From Halobacteriales archaeon QS_4_70_19 (GTDB lineage: Archaea > Halobacteriota > Halobacteria > Halobacteriales > Haloarculaceae), in assembly GCA_003020985.1 (NCBI GenBank), contig PXRM01000021.1, positions 1 to 64,000 of the forward strand: a DNA stretch of 64,000 bases. Reading direction: 5' to 3'. Below, in pieces: positions 18,320 through 26,761 of the stretch. Position numbers and translations under genes: made by a program. Under the pieces are notes generated by a model. It was not told where the DNA came from. It saw nothing but the letters and a program-made list of their open reading frames with translations, and ran no database searches. How positions within the stretch are numbered: position 1 is the first letter of the stretch; each line of letters starts with the position of its first letter.

Positions 18320-18877
18320 TCAGGGCGGCTCCTCCAGTTCGCCCAGCCGGTACTTGCGGTTCTGGTAGGTGTGGACGGCAGCCGATACAGCAAACAGCCC
18401 GAGCACCAGCGCGGCCCAGCCCAGCGTCGGGGCGGGGTCGGTCGGGACGACGCCCGACCAGAGCCCCGCGAGCACGGCGAAGCCGAACGCCGAGAGGCCC
18501 AGGTAGTAGACGCCCCACGGCACCGAGTCGCCCGGGACCACGTCCAGGTAGACGTCGAGCTGGTCGGCCTGCTCGGTCAGTTCGACCTCCCCGTCCTCGT
18601 AGACGATCATCCCGGCGTCGGAAAGCGTCGGGAGGTGGGTCTGCTGGAGCGACGTGTAGACGCGCTTGCGCTCGGCGGAGGTGAGTCTGGCGACGTCCTT
18701 CTCGAGTTCCCACGCGGCGACCTGCTCGGCCAGGTCCGATAGCGTGACCGGCGTTTCCTCGTGTTTGCAGTAGTGGACCACGTAGCGACGCCGGTGGCTA
18801 CTGAGGAGGTCGAATATCTCCCCCTCGTCCACCACCCCGTCCCCCTGGGACACCACCCCCTCAGTCGCCTGCGCCAT
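18320..18877 (-). CDS. DUF7344 winged-helix regulator with two TM helices
   Basis: 185 aa, ATG at 18877 (an in-frame ATG at 18934 adds a poor N-terminus). Residues 18-110 form a DUF7344-type winged helix (FDLLSSHRRRYVVHYC, TSLQQTHLPTLSDAGMI). Two hydrophobic helices follow near 125-170, so it is membrane-tethered. It is the first gene of the operon with exported protein A, and a palindrome plus direct repeats lie in the 197-bp divergent region to protein B. It probably controls both; inference. Confidence 0.85.
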   Translation of the reverse strand: MAQATEGVVSQGDGVVDEGEIFDLLSSHRRRYVVHYCKHEETPVTLSDLAEQVAAWELEKDVARLTSAERKRVYTSLQQTHLPTLSDAGMIVYEDGEVELTEQADQLDVYLDVVPGDSVPWGVYYLGLSAFGFAVLAGLWSGVVPTDPAPTLGWAALVLGLFAVSAAVHTYQNRKYRLGELEEPP

Positions 18878-18935
18878 CGATGATCCTGTCGCAGATTCGT
18901 TTCGGCTGAACGGACATAACGGTTGCGGCTCCATT

Positions 18936-18964
18936 TGCCGACTTCAGGCTCACCTTGCCGACTC
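18936..18964. repeat. Direct repeats TTGCCGACT, 20 bp apart
   Basis: TTGCCGACT occurs at 18936-18944 and 18956-18964. The 20-bp period equals two helical turns, as expected for a dimer binding one face of DNA. They lie in the divergent region between the DUF7344 gene and exported protein B. Confidence 0.5.
18943..18955 (+). promoter_or_regulatory. Shared box CTTCAGGCTCACC, copy 1
   Basis: Identical 13-mer to 19830-19842 ahead of the CARDB protein gene. It precedes a TCAATACAAAG box by 72 bp (start to start) here and 69 bp there. Seen directly; role as upstream activator site is inference. Confidence 0.55.
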
Positions 18965-18982
18965 TCAGCCGTCGAATCGGGG

Positions 18983-19001
18983 GATATGGCTCGGCCATAT
19001 C
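18983..19001. promoter_or_regulatory. Perfect inverted repeat, candidate operator
   Basis: GATATGGC-TCG-GCCATATC: 8-bp perfect arms with a 3-bp centre, midway between the start of the DUF7344 regulator (18877, minus) and exported protein B (19075, plus). Position fits a shared operator bound by the regulator. Not found elsewhere in the locus by eye. Confidence 0.5.
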
Positions 19002-19014
19002 TAGTTCAAGCACA

Positions 19015-19025
19015 TCAATACAAAG
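19015..19025 (+). promoter_or_regulatory. Box TCAATACAAAG, copy 1
   Basis: Identical to 19899-19909. It ends 49 bp before the ATG of exported protein B. The AATACAAA core could be a weak TATA box giving a short leader, or a regulator site next to it. Confidence 0.5.
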
Positions 19026-19074
19026 TGGGTCCACCCGAAAGGTGGGGTAAGCGCCAGGCGGCGCGAGATACAAC

Positions 19075-19560
19075 ATGGCAATGAACAGACGAAACGTCCT
19101 AGTCGGACTCGGTGCGGTGGCAGTGGGTGGTGGAGCAGCGTTCGGTTCTGGTGCGTTCAGTCAAGTAACTGCGGACCGGACAGTGAGCGTTACCACCAGT
19201 GATGATGCTAGCGCACTCCTAGCGTTTTCGGCTGACACCAGCTACAACGGAATCAGCGACAACACCGGTACGGACGACGGATCGAACAGCCAGGACGTCG
19301 TCCAGATTGAGCTGGTGGATATCAACGATGACGCAACGACGACGTTCAACGCCGCATTGACGGTCACGAACAACGGTAGCGAAAGTGTCACCTTAACCGC
19401 ATCCGGCGTCCCTACCGGACTGACGTTCTCCGGGCCGAATAACGACCTCTCTGGGAGCGGAGAGAGCATCCCGTCGGGGGGCGGCTCGGTGGACATCGAT
19501 ATCACCGTCGATACGACGCAGTCCGTCTCCGGCGGGACCGTCACGTTCGACGCACAGTAA
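19075..19560 (+). CDS. Exported beta-rich protein B, SipW-dependent type
   Basis: 161 aa, ATG at 19075 (second Met two codons later). NRRNVLVGLGAVAVGGG is a signal of the same type as in protein A; the mature start FSQVTADRTVSVTTSDDASA is nearly identical to it. The mature part is a single Ig-like or camelysin-like sandwich (LTVTNNGSESVTLTASG), rich in Ser, Thr, Asn and Asp, with no Cys and no anchor. Codon use is less GC-biased than the average gene here. Probably the major secreted subunit of the locus; inference. Confidence 0.82.
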   Translation: MAMNRRNVLVGLGAVAVGGGAAFGSGAFSQVTADRTVSVTTSDDASALLAFSADTSYNGISDNTGTDDGSNSQDVVQIELVDINDDATTTFNAALTVTNNGSESVTLTASGVPTGLTFSGPNNDLSGSGESIPSGGGSVDIDITVDTTQSVSGGTVTFDAQ

Positions 19561-19829
19561 CGCCCCAGCGAGACCGACCGGTTCAGTCCGGACCGAGCTT
19601 CTCCGAAGCTAGCGTCTACTCACCGTCAGTACCATCACCGGCAAAGTCCTACGAGTTCAAGCCAGGGCTCGGACATCCATGGACCGAATAAACCCGCCCT
19701 CAAACGGTTCACAAGTGCACTCCCTGCTCCGTTGTGCGCTGCTTATGTTCATCACCTCCCGTTCACACGCAACTGTCGGCTTCGGCTTGTGGTTTCCGTA
19801 GTACATCCACAAATCCACGTTAGACGCTG

Positions 19830-19842
19830 CTTCAGGCTCACC
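19830..19842 (+). promoter_or_regulatory. Shared box CTTCAGGCTCACC, copy 2
   Basis: Identical to 18943-18955. Lies 115 bp before the ATG at 19945. Confidence 0.55.
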
Positions 19843-19898
19843 ACTCCCTCGGTCTGTTTGATTCCGATTCAAGCCCACCTTTCCCTGCTTCACGCAAC

Positions 19899-19909
19899 TC
19901 AATACAAAG
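19899..19909 (+). promoter_or_regulatory. Box TCAATACAAAG, copy 2
   Basis: Identical to 19015-19025 and followed by the same GGG-rich start (AGTGGG there, AGAGGG here). Ends 35 bp before the ATG of the CARDB-containing protein. Confidence 0.5.
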
Positions 19910-19944
19910 AGGGATGGGCTCCATCCAAACAATGACCACGCACG

Positions 19945-21564
19945 ATGCACCCCCGCGCCCTCGCCGCCATCGTCCTCGTCGCTGCCCTCGCAGTGCCGAC
20001 GGCGGCGGTGGCAGTCGGGGAGCAGGAGGCGGTGGGACCCATTACTCTCGAATCGACCAGCCAGTACGCCACCGTCGAGGACGGTGAACTCCGGGTCGAC
20101 TTCGAGTCGCTGAACGACCGGGCCACCACGCGGGCCGACGGCGTCTTCCGCATCGCTAACGACGCCGGCGAGCCGGCCCGGGTCTGGGTTACGGTCGACA
20201 CCGAGGACGGCGTCGTCGCGTACCGAGGCGGGGACCCGTCGGACAGGGTCGACGAGAAATCGGGGGCAGTCAGACTCGCGGACGGGGACTCGTTGTCGGT
20301 CGGCTTCGAGATCGACACCCACGGGTCGGTTCCCGACGCGGGGACCGTGACGGTCCACGCCGAACCCGTCCGGACGGCCGACGGTCCGACACCGGCCCCG
20401 GGCGAGCCCGACACGACACACATGCCGGAGAACGACACGGACACGCCGCCGGCGTCCGGAACCGGGACCGACCCGGGGCCGGTGACCCCGAACGGGGACG
20501 CGAACCTCTCGGTGGGCGACGTGACGGTGTCATCCGAGCGGGTGACCGCGGGCGAGCCGGTCCGGGTGACCGCGACGGTCCGCAACGACGGCGAGGCGTC
20601 GGGTACCGCGACCGTCGGGCTGAGCGCCGACGGGAACGTGGTGGCTCGCCGGATGGTGACGGTGCCGGCGGGCACGTCCCGGACGGTCACGTTCGAGCGG
20701 GTGCTGGAGGAGACCGGACGCCTGCGCCTCGGGATGGCCGCGGGGGAGAGGACGCAACCGAGCGGGGGCACGGTCGACCTGCTGGTGAACGACCGGCCGT
20801 CGGTCCGGATCGAGGTACCCGAGAACGCGACCGCTGGCGAGCCGACGACGCTCCGCGCGGACGTCACCGACGAGGTCGGCAACGTCACCGTCACCTGGCA
20901 GTTCGCGGACGGCTCGACCGCGACCGGGCCGACCGTCACGCGGTCGCTGGCGGACGGCGAACTGGTCGAGGTGACGGCCACCGACGAGTTCGGGGCGACC
21001 GGTCGTGCGGAACGGACGATCGCGTTCGGAGCGGTGGGTGCGGGGGCGAGCCCGTCGTTCCTGCCGTACGCGTCCGCACTCGACGCACCGATTCCCGTGC
21101 TCGCCGGCCTGGGGACGCTCGTGGTGCTCCTGGCGACGTTCCTGCTCGTGCAGTCCGGCCCGTCGGTCAGGCCGGCCCTACGATGGGTCGCCGGCTACAC
21201 GCAGGTGCTGGGACGGAGCGGGCCCCGCATCACTGCGCTGTCGGGAGCCAGCTGGGGCCCGGAGCGCGGCCGGCTCGTGATCGACGAGTTGCGGATCGAG
21301 GCGGACGGGCTCCTCGAGACGGTCGTGATCGCCGTTACCGACGCGTCGGGCCGGGAGGTCGTCCGCAAGACCATCGAGACGGAGTCGGGCGACACCTACG
21401 TCGCGACCCCGGAGCGGGTCCGGATTCCCGGCAACGTCGAGGCGGCCCCCGCCGACCAGTTCACGCTCCGGGTGCGGGCCGTCGACACGCGCCAGCGGAT
21501 CGGCGTCCAGCGGCGGGCGGGGGACGACCTGTCCGGGCCGGAGGGCGTCCCCGAGGAGGTGTGA
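19945..21564 (+). CDS. Anchored surface protein: DUF1102-like, CARDB and Ig-like domains
   Basis: 539 aa, ATG at 19945. Signal peptide 1-27, a beta-rich DUF1102-like domain (about 30-140), a Pro/Thr/Asp linker, a CARDB domain (NLSVGDVTVSSERVTAGE onward, about 188-290), an Ig/PKD-like domain (about 291-358), a TM helix near 378-398 and a cytoplasmic domain of about 140 residues. It shares promoter boxes with exported protein B. CARDB domains bind partners at the cell surface, so it could be the base or receptor for the exported subunits; inference. Confidence 0.82.
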   Translation: MHPRALAAIVLVAALAVPTAAVAVGEQEAVGPITLESTSQYATVEDGELRVDFESLNDRATTRADGVFRIANDAGEPARVWVTVDTEDGVVAYRGGDPSDRVDEKSGAVRLADGDSLSVGFEIDTHGSVPDAGTVTVHAEPVRTADGPTPAPGEPDTTHMPENDTDTPPASGTGTDPGPVTPNGDANLSVGDVTVSSERVTAGEPVRVTATVRNDGEASGTATVGLSADGNVVARRMVTVPAGTSRTVTFERVLEETGRLRLGMAAGERTQPSGGTVDLLVNDRPSVRIEVPENATAGEPTTLRADVTDEVGNVTVTWQFADGSTATGPTVTRSLADGELVEVTATDEFGATGRAERTIAFGAVGAGASPSFLPYASALDAPIPVLAGLGTLVVLLATFLLVQSGPSVRPALRWVAGYTQVLGRSGPRITALSGASWGPERGRLVIDELRIEADGLLETVVIAVTDASGREVVRKTIETESGDTYVATPERVRIPGNVEAAPADQFTLRVRAVDTRQRIGVQRRAGDDLSGPEGVPEEV

Positions 21565-21655
21565 GCCGACCGACGCGGATGGCCGGCCGGAGCACCCCGT
21601 ATTGGCCGAAAACTTATCCTACGGCGGCGTCCCCTTCTCCGGTAGTGACTGTCAG

Positions 21656-22831
21656 ATGAAACTCGCGATGATCGGCTTCGGACAGGCGGGCGGGAAGGTG
21701 CTCGACCGCTTCCTCGAGTACGACCGGGAAGAGGGAAGCGAGATCGTCCGCGCTGCCGTGGCCGTCAACACCGCGAAGGCGGACCTGATGGGGCTGCAGA
21801 ACGTCCCCGAGGAGAACCGCGTCCTCATCGGGCAGGCGCGGGTGAAGGGCCACGGCGTCGGCGCCGACAACGAACTCGGTGCCGAGGTGGCCGAGGAGGA
21901 CATCGACGAGATCCAGTCCGCCATCGACAACATCCCCGTCCACGAGGTCGACGCGTTCCTCATCATCGCGGGACTCGGCGGCGGGACCGGCTCCGGCGGC
22001 GGGCCGGTGCTGGCGAAACACCTCAAACGCATCTACACGGAGCCGGTGTACGCGCTGGGCATCCTGCCCGGGTCCGACGAGGGCGGCATCTACACGCTGA
22101 ACGCCGCGCGCTCGTTCCAGACGTTCGTCCGCGAGACGGACAACCTGCTCGTGTTCGACAACGACAACTGGCGCCAGTCGGGCGAGTCCGTCGAGTCGGG
22201 CTACGCCGAGATCAACCGCGAGATCGTCGAGCGGTTCGGGATCCTGTTCGGCGCCGGCGAGATCAAGGAGGGCGGCGAGGTGGGCGAGTCCGTCGTCGAC
22301 TCCTCCGAGATCATCAACACGCTCGCCTGCGGCGGCGTCTCCACCGTCGGCTACGCCAGCGAGGAACTGGACCGCGACCGGAAGGGCGGCCTCCTCTCGA
22401 AGTTCACCGGCAGCGGGGAGGAGGAGGTCGACTCCACGTCGACCACGAATCGCATCACCTCGCTCGTCCGGAAGGCGACCCTCGGTCGCCTGACGCTCCC
22501 CTGCGAGGTCGGCGGCACGGAGCGGGCGCTGCTCGTCCTCGCGGGGCCGCCGAAGTACCTCAACCGGAAGGGGATCGAGCGCGGGCGGAAGTGGCTCGAA
22601 GACGAGACCGGCTCCATGGAGGTCCGGGGTGGGGACTACCCCCGCTCGAAGTCCGACACGGTCGCCTCCGTCGTCCTGCTGTCGGGCGTGACGAACGTCC
22701 CGCGCATCAAGGAGCTCCAGCAGGTCGCCGTCGAGGCCCAGGACAACATCGACGAACTCCGGGACGCCTCCTCGGAGAACCTCGACCGCCTCGTTCACGA
22801 CGACGACGAGGAGCTGGAACCGCTGTTCTGA
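21656..22831 (+). CDS. cetZ: Tubulin-like CetZ cytoskeletal protein
   Basis: 391 aa, ATG at 21656, with AAAACTTATCC at 21608-21618 as likely TATA. It starts MKLAMIGFGQAGGKV and has the tubulin/FtsZ signature GLGGGTGSGG near 104-113 for GTP phosphates, plus the CetZ-typical KGHGVGADNELGAEVAEEDI and an acidic C-terminal tail ending EELEPLF. CetZ proteins are GTPases that polymerise under the membrane and control cell shape and motility in Haloferax. Which CetZ paralogue this is cannot be settled here. cofC follows after 28 bp. Confidence 0.95.
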   Translation: MKLAMIGFGQAGGKVLDRFLEYDREEGSEIVRAAVAVNTAKADLMGLQNVPEENRVLIGQARVKGHGVGADNELGAEVAEEDIDEIQSAIDNIPVHEVDAFLIIAGLGGGTGSGGGPVLAKHLKRIYTEPVYALGILPGSDEGGIYTLNAARSFQTFVRETDNLLVFDNDNWRQSGESVESGYAEINREIVERFGILFGAGEIKEGGEVGESVVDSSEIINTLACGGVSTVGYASEELDRDRKGGLLSKFTGSGEEEVDSTSTTNRITSLVRKATLGRLTLPCEVGGTERALLVLAGPPKYLNRKGIERGRKWLEDETGSMEVRGGDYPRSKSDTVASVVLLSGVTNVPRIKELQQVAVEAQDNIDELRDASSENLDRLVHDDDEELEPLF

Positions 22832-22859
22832 CGGGGCCTCGTCCCGTCGCTTCGCTCGC

Positions 22860-23639
22860 GTGACCGACGACGCCACCGCCGATCGTGGCTCCGCCAGCCC
22901 CCACGTGCTCGTCCCGTTCGACGCCGGTGCCCCCAAGACACGGCTCGCGTCCGTACTCGACGAGCGCGAGCGCCGCGCGTTCGCACGCGTACTGCTCGAG
23001 GACGTGCTCGGGGCGCTCGCCACGCTGGGTGTCGACCGGACGATCCTCGCGACCGCGCCGCTCGACGGCACGCCGGAGGTCGCGGCACCGGTCGTCGTCG
23101 ACGACCGACCGCTGACGGCGGCGGTCAACGCTCGCCTCGCCGGCGACCTGGTCGGCGAGACGGAGCCGCCGGTCCCCTCGCACGAGTGCCCGGTCGGCAT
23201 CGTAATGGCGGACCTCCCGCTGGCGACGCCCCGGGCGCTCCGGCGGGTCCTGTACGGTGACCCCAGCCCGGGAACCGACGCGGCGAGCGACCCCGACGCC
23301 GGCCGAGAGCGCCCGGCCGACGTGACGATGGCCCCGGGACTGGGCGGCGGGACGAACGCGCTCTGTGTCCGCAACCCCGCGTTCCGGGTGGACTACCACG
23401 ACGCCTCCTGTCGCGACCACCGGGCGATCGCGCGCCGGCGGGGGCTCGACCTGGCGACGGTCGACTCCTTCCGCCTCGCGACGGACGTCGATGAACGCGC
23501 GGACCTCGTCGAGATTTTGATCCACGGGCAGGGCACCGCGGCCCGGTCGTGGCTCCGTGACGCCGGGTTCTCCCTCGCGACCGGGGACGGCCGCGTCGGG
23601 GTGGCGCGGGGGGACCCCGGCTCGGAACCCACGAAGTGA
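22860..23639 (+). CDS. cofC: 2-phospho-L-lactate guanylyltransferase (F420 synthesis)
   Basis: 259 aa from GTG at 22860. Sugar-nucleotidyltransferase-like start HVLVPFDAGAPKTRLA, MADLPLATP near 114, and GLGGGTNALCVRNP near 160, the CofC substrate loop. It activates 2-phospholactate (or phosphoenolpyruvate) with GTP for coupling to Fo. It sits right after cetZ, with cofG downstream and cofH convergent, so the window holds three genes of coenzyme F420 biosynthesis. Confidence 0.93.
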   Translation: MTDDATADRGSASPHVLVPFDAGAPKTRLASVLDERERRAFARVLLEDVLGALATLGVDRTILATAPLDGTPEVAAPVVVDDRPLTAAVNARLAGDLVGETEPPVPSHECPVGIVMADLPLATPRALRRVLYGDPSPGTDAASDPDAGRERPADVTMAPGLGGGTNALCVRNPAFRVDYHDASCRDHRAIARRRGLDLATVDSFRLATDVDERADLVEILIHGQGTAARSWLRDAGFSLATGDGRVGVARGDPGSEPTK

Positions 23640-23988
23640 CGTGGCGACGCCCCGACTGGACGGCGACCCCCGGCGTGACGAGGCCGCCCCCGGCGTGACG
23701 AGGCCGCCCCCGGTGTGACGAGGCGACCCCGAGGGCGACACGGGGCTGGAGTGGCCGGAGGCACGGTCCCCGTACCGCGGTCGGACACAGCCGTCACGGG
23801 GGACAACCGTTTTGATGCCTGCTATCCAACAGTAGACTGCGCGAAGCGGCTCGCGCGGTGCATCGGGTAGTGGCGCGGGGGGACTTCCACAGGAGGGCAC
23901 CCTGGTCCCCGGGCCGCCCGGGCACCCGGTTCCGGCTGCGGGCGGGGCGAACCGAACGCTCTTGTCGATTGCCACCGGATGGCGCGGC
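23640..23988. other. 349-bp region with tandem repeats, no gene
   Basis: Between cofC and cofG. Contains the 20-bp tandem repeats at 23671-23730 and a TATA-like AACCGTTTTGATG near 23806; no ORF with coding character. Confidence 0.6.
23671..23730. repeat. Three tandem 20-bp units
   Basis: Units at 23671, 23691 and 23711 beginning CGGCGTGACGAGG; the first two are identical, the third differs at three positions. Immediately after cofC. Confidence 0.85.
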
Positions 23989-25113
23989 GTGGTCAGTATC
24001 CCGGGAACCGAGGAGTACGGCGTGGACGTCACCGTCACGGAGACAGCTGTCGAGCGCCTGCTCGGAACGACGCCCGCCGACGTGGCGGCCGCCCCGGAGC
24101 TGCGCTTCGCCCGGAACGTCTTCCTGCCGCTGACGACCGCCTGCCGCTACACCTGCACCTACTGCACCTACTACGACCCGCCCGGCGAGGCGAGCCTCAT
24201 GTCGCCCGCCGAGATCCGCGAGACCGTCGAGCGCGGCGCGGCGGCGGGCTGTACGGAGGCGCTGTTCACGTTCGGCGACGACCCCGACGACCGCTACGAC
24301 GCCATCCACGCACAGCTGCGCGAGTACGGCCACGACTCCATCCATTCGTACCTCCGCGAGGCGTGCGAGATTGCACTGGACGCGGGTCTGCTCCCGCACT
24401 CGAACCCGGGGGACCAGACGCGAGAGCAGATGGCCGCCGTCGCCGACGTGAACGCCTCGATGGGGACCATGCTCGAGACGACGGCCGGCGTGCGCGCCCA
24501 CGGGGGCCCCCGCGCGAAGAACCCCGGCCAGCGCCTGCGGACCATCCGCATCGCGGGCGAACTCGGCGTCCCGTTCACGACCGGCATCCTCGTCGGCATC
24601 GGCGAGACGCGGCGGGACCGCGCCGTATCGCTGCTCGCCATCCGCGACCTCCACGAGCGGTTCGACCACGTTCAGGAGGTCATCGTCCAGCCCGTGAGCG
24701 AGAACGAGCGCTGGCGCGGCGGCGAGCCCTCGCTCGACGAGTTGCGCCACGCGGTCGCGATGGCGCGAGCCTGCCTCCCGCCCGAGGTGAGCGTGCAGGC
24801 CCCGCCCAACCTCGCGCCCGTCCGCGACCTGCTCGACTGCGGGGTCGACGACCTCGGCGGCGTCTCGCCGGTCACCGTCGACCACGTCAACCCGGACTAC
24901 GAGTGGCCCGAGCTCCGCGAGCTGGAGGCCATCGCCGAGGCCGGCGGCGTCCCGCTGCGCGAGCGACTCCCCGTCTACGAGCGGTTCCTCGGCGAGAAGG
25001 GCCGCGCGTGGGTGGCGCCGCCCGTCCGCCGGGCACTCCGCGCCGGTGACGACGCCGGACGGCGCTACCGGGCGGTACTGGGGGAGGGGCCGACCGGGGC
25101 CGCCGGGGACTGA
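23989..25113 (+). CDS. cofG: FO synthase subunit 1 (7,8-didemethyl-8-hydroxy-5-deazariboflavin synthase)
   Basis: 374 aa from GTG at 23989, chosen because the conserved start SIPGTEEYGVDVTV follows; TTG at 23962 would add 9 residues. The radical SAM cysteines are in TACRYTCTYCTYYDPPGE (CxxxCxxC). With CofH it builds the deazaflavin Fo from a pyrimidine and tyrosine. Length is normal. It is convergent with cofH (138 bp between stops). Confidence 0.95.
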   Translation: MVSIPGTEEYGVDVTVTETAVERLLGTTPADVAAAPELRFARNVFLPLTTACRYTCTYCTYYDPPGEASLMSPAEIRETVERGAAAGCTEALFTFGDDPDDRYDAIHAQLREYGHDSIHSYLREACEIALDAGLLPHSNPGDQTREQMAAVADVNASMGTMLETTAGVRAHGGPRAKNPGQRLRTIRIAGELGVPFTTGILVGIGETRRDRAVSLLAIRDLHERFDHVQEVIVQPVSENERWRGGEPSLDELRHAVAMARACLPPEVSVQAPPNLAPVRDLLDCGVDDLGGVSPVTVDHVNPDYEWPELRELEAIAEAGGVPLRERLPVYERFLGEKGRAWVAPPVRRALRAGDDAGRRYRAVLGEGPTGAAGD

Positions 25114-25251
25114 AGTCAGCGACCGTCGGGTGCGAAAGGTAGACTGTTCCTATTTTATACGTACCATACGCGATCAGATATCGGATCTATTTCGTAATTC
25201 CGCCCAAAATCGTCGAGATGGAACCTCGTTCCGATAATCGGTGGAACCGCC

Positions 25252-26658
25252 TCAGTCGTCGGCGCTGGCGGCGCCGGCGGCAGGGTCGCGCTCGGCCGGG
25301 GCCAGCAGCGGCGTCCCGTCGGCCTGCGGTCCGAGTTCGGGGCCGTGGGTCCCCTCGTCGGGCAGGACCCGGCACTGCTCGTAGTCCGTCGAGCGCTCGG
25401 CCGGCACCCGGCCGACCGCGCGGATCATCCGCGCGTACTCGTCGAACGAGCGGAACTCCCCGTGGCCGCCGCCCGCCCGCTTCGTGATCTCCTCGGAGAG
25501 AATGGTTCCCATGAAGTCGTCCGCCCCGCAGGAGAGCATCTTCAGCCCCTGCTCGTCGCCGTACTTGACCCAGGAGGACTGGATGTGGTCGACGTTGTCC
25601 AGATACAGGCGGGAGACGGCGATCATCAGTTCGTCCTCCGTCGTCGTGGCACCGCCGTCGACGACGCCGCGCTCGTACAGCGGCGTCGTCTCGTGGACGA
25701 ACGAGAGGGGGACGAACTCCGTGATGGCGCCGGTCCGGTCCTGCAGGTCGCGCACGCGGTCGAGGTGGCGTGCGCGGTGGGCCTCGTTCTCGACGTGCCC
25801 GTACATGATGGTCGCGGTGGTGGGGAGGCCGGCGTCGGCGGCAGCCTCCATCGCCGCGAGCCAGTCGTCCGTGCCGATTTTGCCGGGGCAGATGACATCC
25901 CGGACCTCGTCAACGAGGATCTCGGCCGCGGTGCCGGGGACGCTGTCGAGGCCCGCCTCCTTCAGCCGCCGGTACGTCTCGCGGTACGAGCGGTCGGTCC
26001 CCCGCTTCGCGTGAGAGGCCTCCTCCGGCGTCATCGAGTGGAGGTGCGCGCCGTCGACGGACATCGCGCGCATCTGCTCGACGTACGTTCCGGGATTCGT
26101 TTCGTAGCGGGTGGGCGGTTTGTAGTTCACCTCGCTCGCCGGGTCGTCGTGGGCGGCGAGCGCCCCGTGGTGGTCCTCGTTGAGTGCGAACGCCGGGTGG
26201 AGCCCCGAGACGGACGTGACCTCGTGGATGCCACGCTCCAGCGCATCCCGGACGATAGCCCGGGACTCGGCGGGGGTCCTGGTGAAGCCGGCGTGGTCGA
26301 CGTCGGACCCGTCCTCGAAGTTCGCGGCGGTGTCCTTGAAGTTGCAGAACAGACAGCCCGTGTTGCACGCCGTCGTGACGTTGTTGTTGAGGTTGGCGAC
26401 GAACGTCACCTCGTCCCCGACGACCTCGGCACGGCGGCGGTCCGCGGCCTCCAGGACGAGTTCCTTGCGCATGTGGTCGATGCCGTCCGCGTCGGTGCCC
26501 GTGGTGAGGAGTTCGACCGCGTCGTCGACGTCGAGTCGCTCGCCGTTCCGGGCCTTCGCGAGCGCGTTCTCGAACGACTGGTCCGTGACCGGCTGGTGCT
26601 CGAACCCGAACTGGCCACGGGGGACGCCCGTCTCGGTGGGCGCCTCGAACGCGTCCAT
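25252..26658 (-). CDS. cofH: FO synthase subunit 2, radical SAM
   Basis: 468 aa, ATG at 26658. Radical SAM cysteines in TACNTGCLFCNF, then SVSGLHPAF and the family motif EVNYKPPTRY, ending with an acidic tail. It makes the tyrosine-derived 5-amino-5-(4-hydroxybenzyl)uracil used by CofG. Lies alone on the minus strand, facing cofG. Confidence 0.95.
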   Translation of the reverse strand: MDAFEAPTETGVPRGQFGFEHQPVTDQSFENALAKARNGERLDVDDAVELLTTGTDADGIDHMRKELVLEAADRRRAEVVGDEVTFVANLNNNVTTACNTGCLFCNFKDTAANFEDGSDVDHAGFTRTPAESRAIVRDALERGIHEVTSVSGLHPAFALNEDHHGALAAHDDPASEVNYKPPTRYETNPGTYVEQMRAMSVDGAHLHSMTPEEASHAKRGTDRSYRETYRRLKEAGLDSVPGTAAEILVDEVRDVICPGKIGTDDWLAAMEAAADAGLPTTATIMYGHVENEAHRARHLDRVRDLQDRTGAITEFVPLSFVHETTPLYERGVVDGGATTTEDELMIAVSRLYLDNVDHIQSSWVKYGDEQGLKMLSCGADDFMGTILSEEITKRAGGGHGEFRSFDEYARMIRAVGRVPAERSTDYEQCRVLPDEGTHGPELGPQADGTPLLAPAERDPAAGAASADD

Positions 26659-26761
26659 GCCCTCGACTCCCACGCGGAGGTACAAAGGCACAACGGGTGC
26701 GGCCAGTGGCGGGTGGTTCCCGTGATTCCCCGACCCCGCCGCCGGCCCTGGGTCCCGCCGG

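Larger units (their letters stand above)
19561..19944. other. 384-bp gene-free region with promoter of the CARDB gene
   Basis: No credible ORF on either strand. Base composition is markedly lower in GC than the flanks. It carries the second copies of the two shared boxes (19830-19842, 19899-19909) and is otherwise without visible structure. Confidence 0.6.

Noticed and set aside
19657-20981. Minus-strand ORFs across the gap and the CARDB gene
   Set aside because: They lack domain features; the plus strand has a signal peptide, CARDB and TM helix.
23671-23730. 20-bp repeats considered as CRISPR or plasmid iterons
   Set aside because: Only three contiguous units, no spacers, and no Cas or Rep gene nearby.
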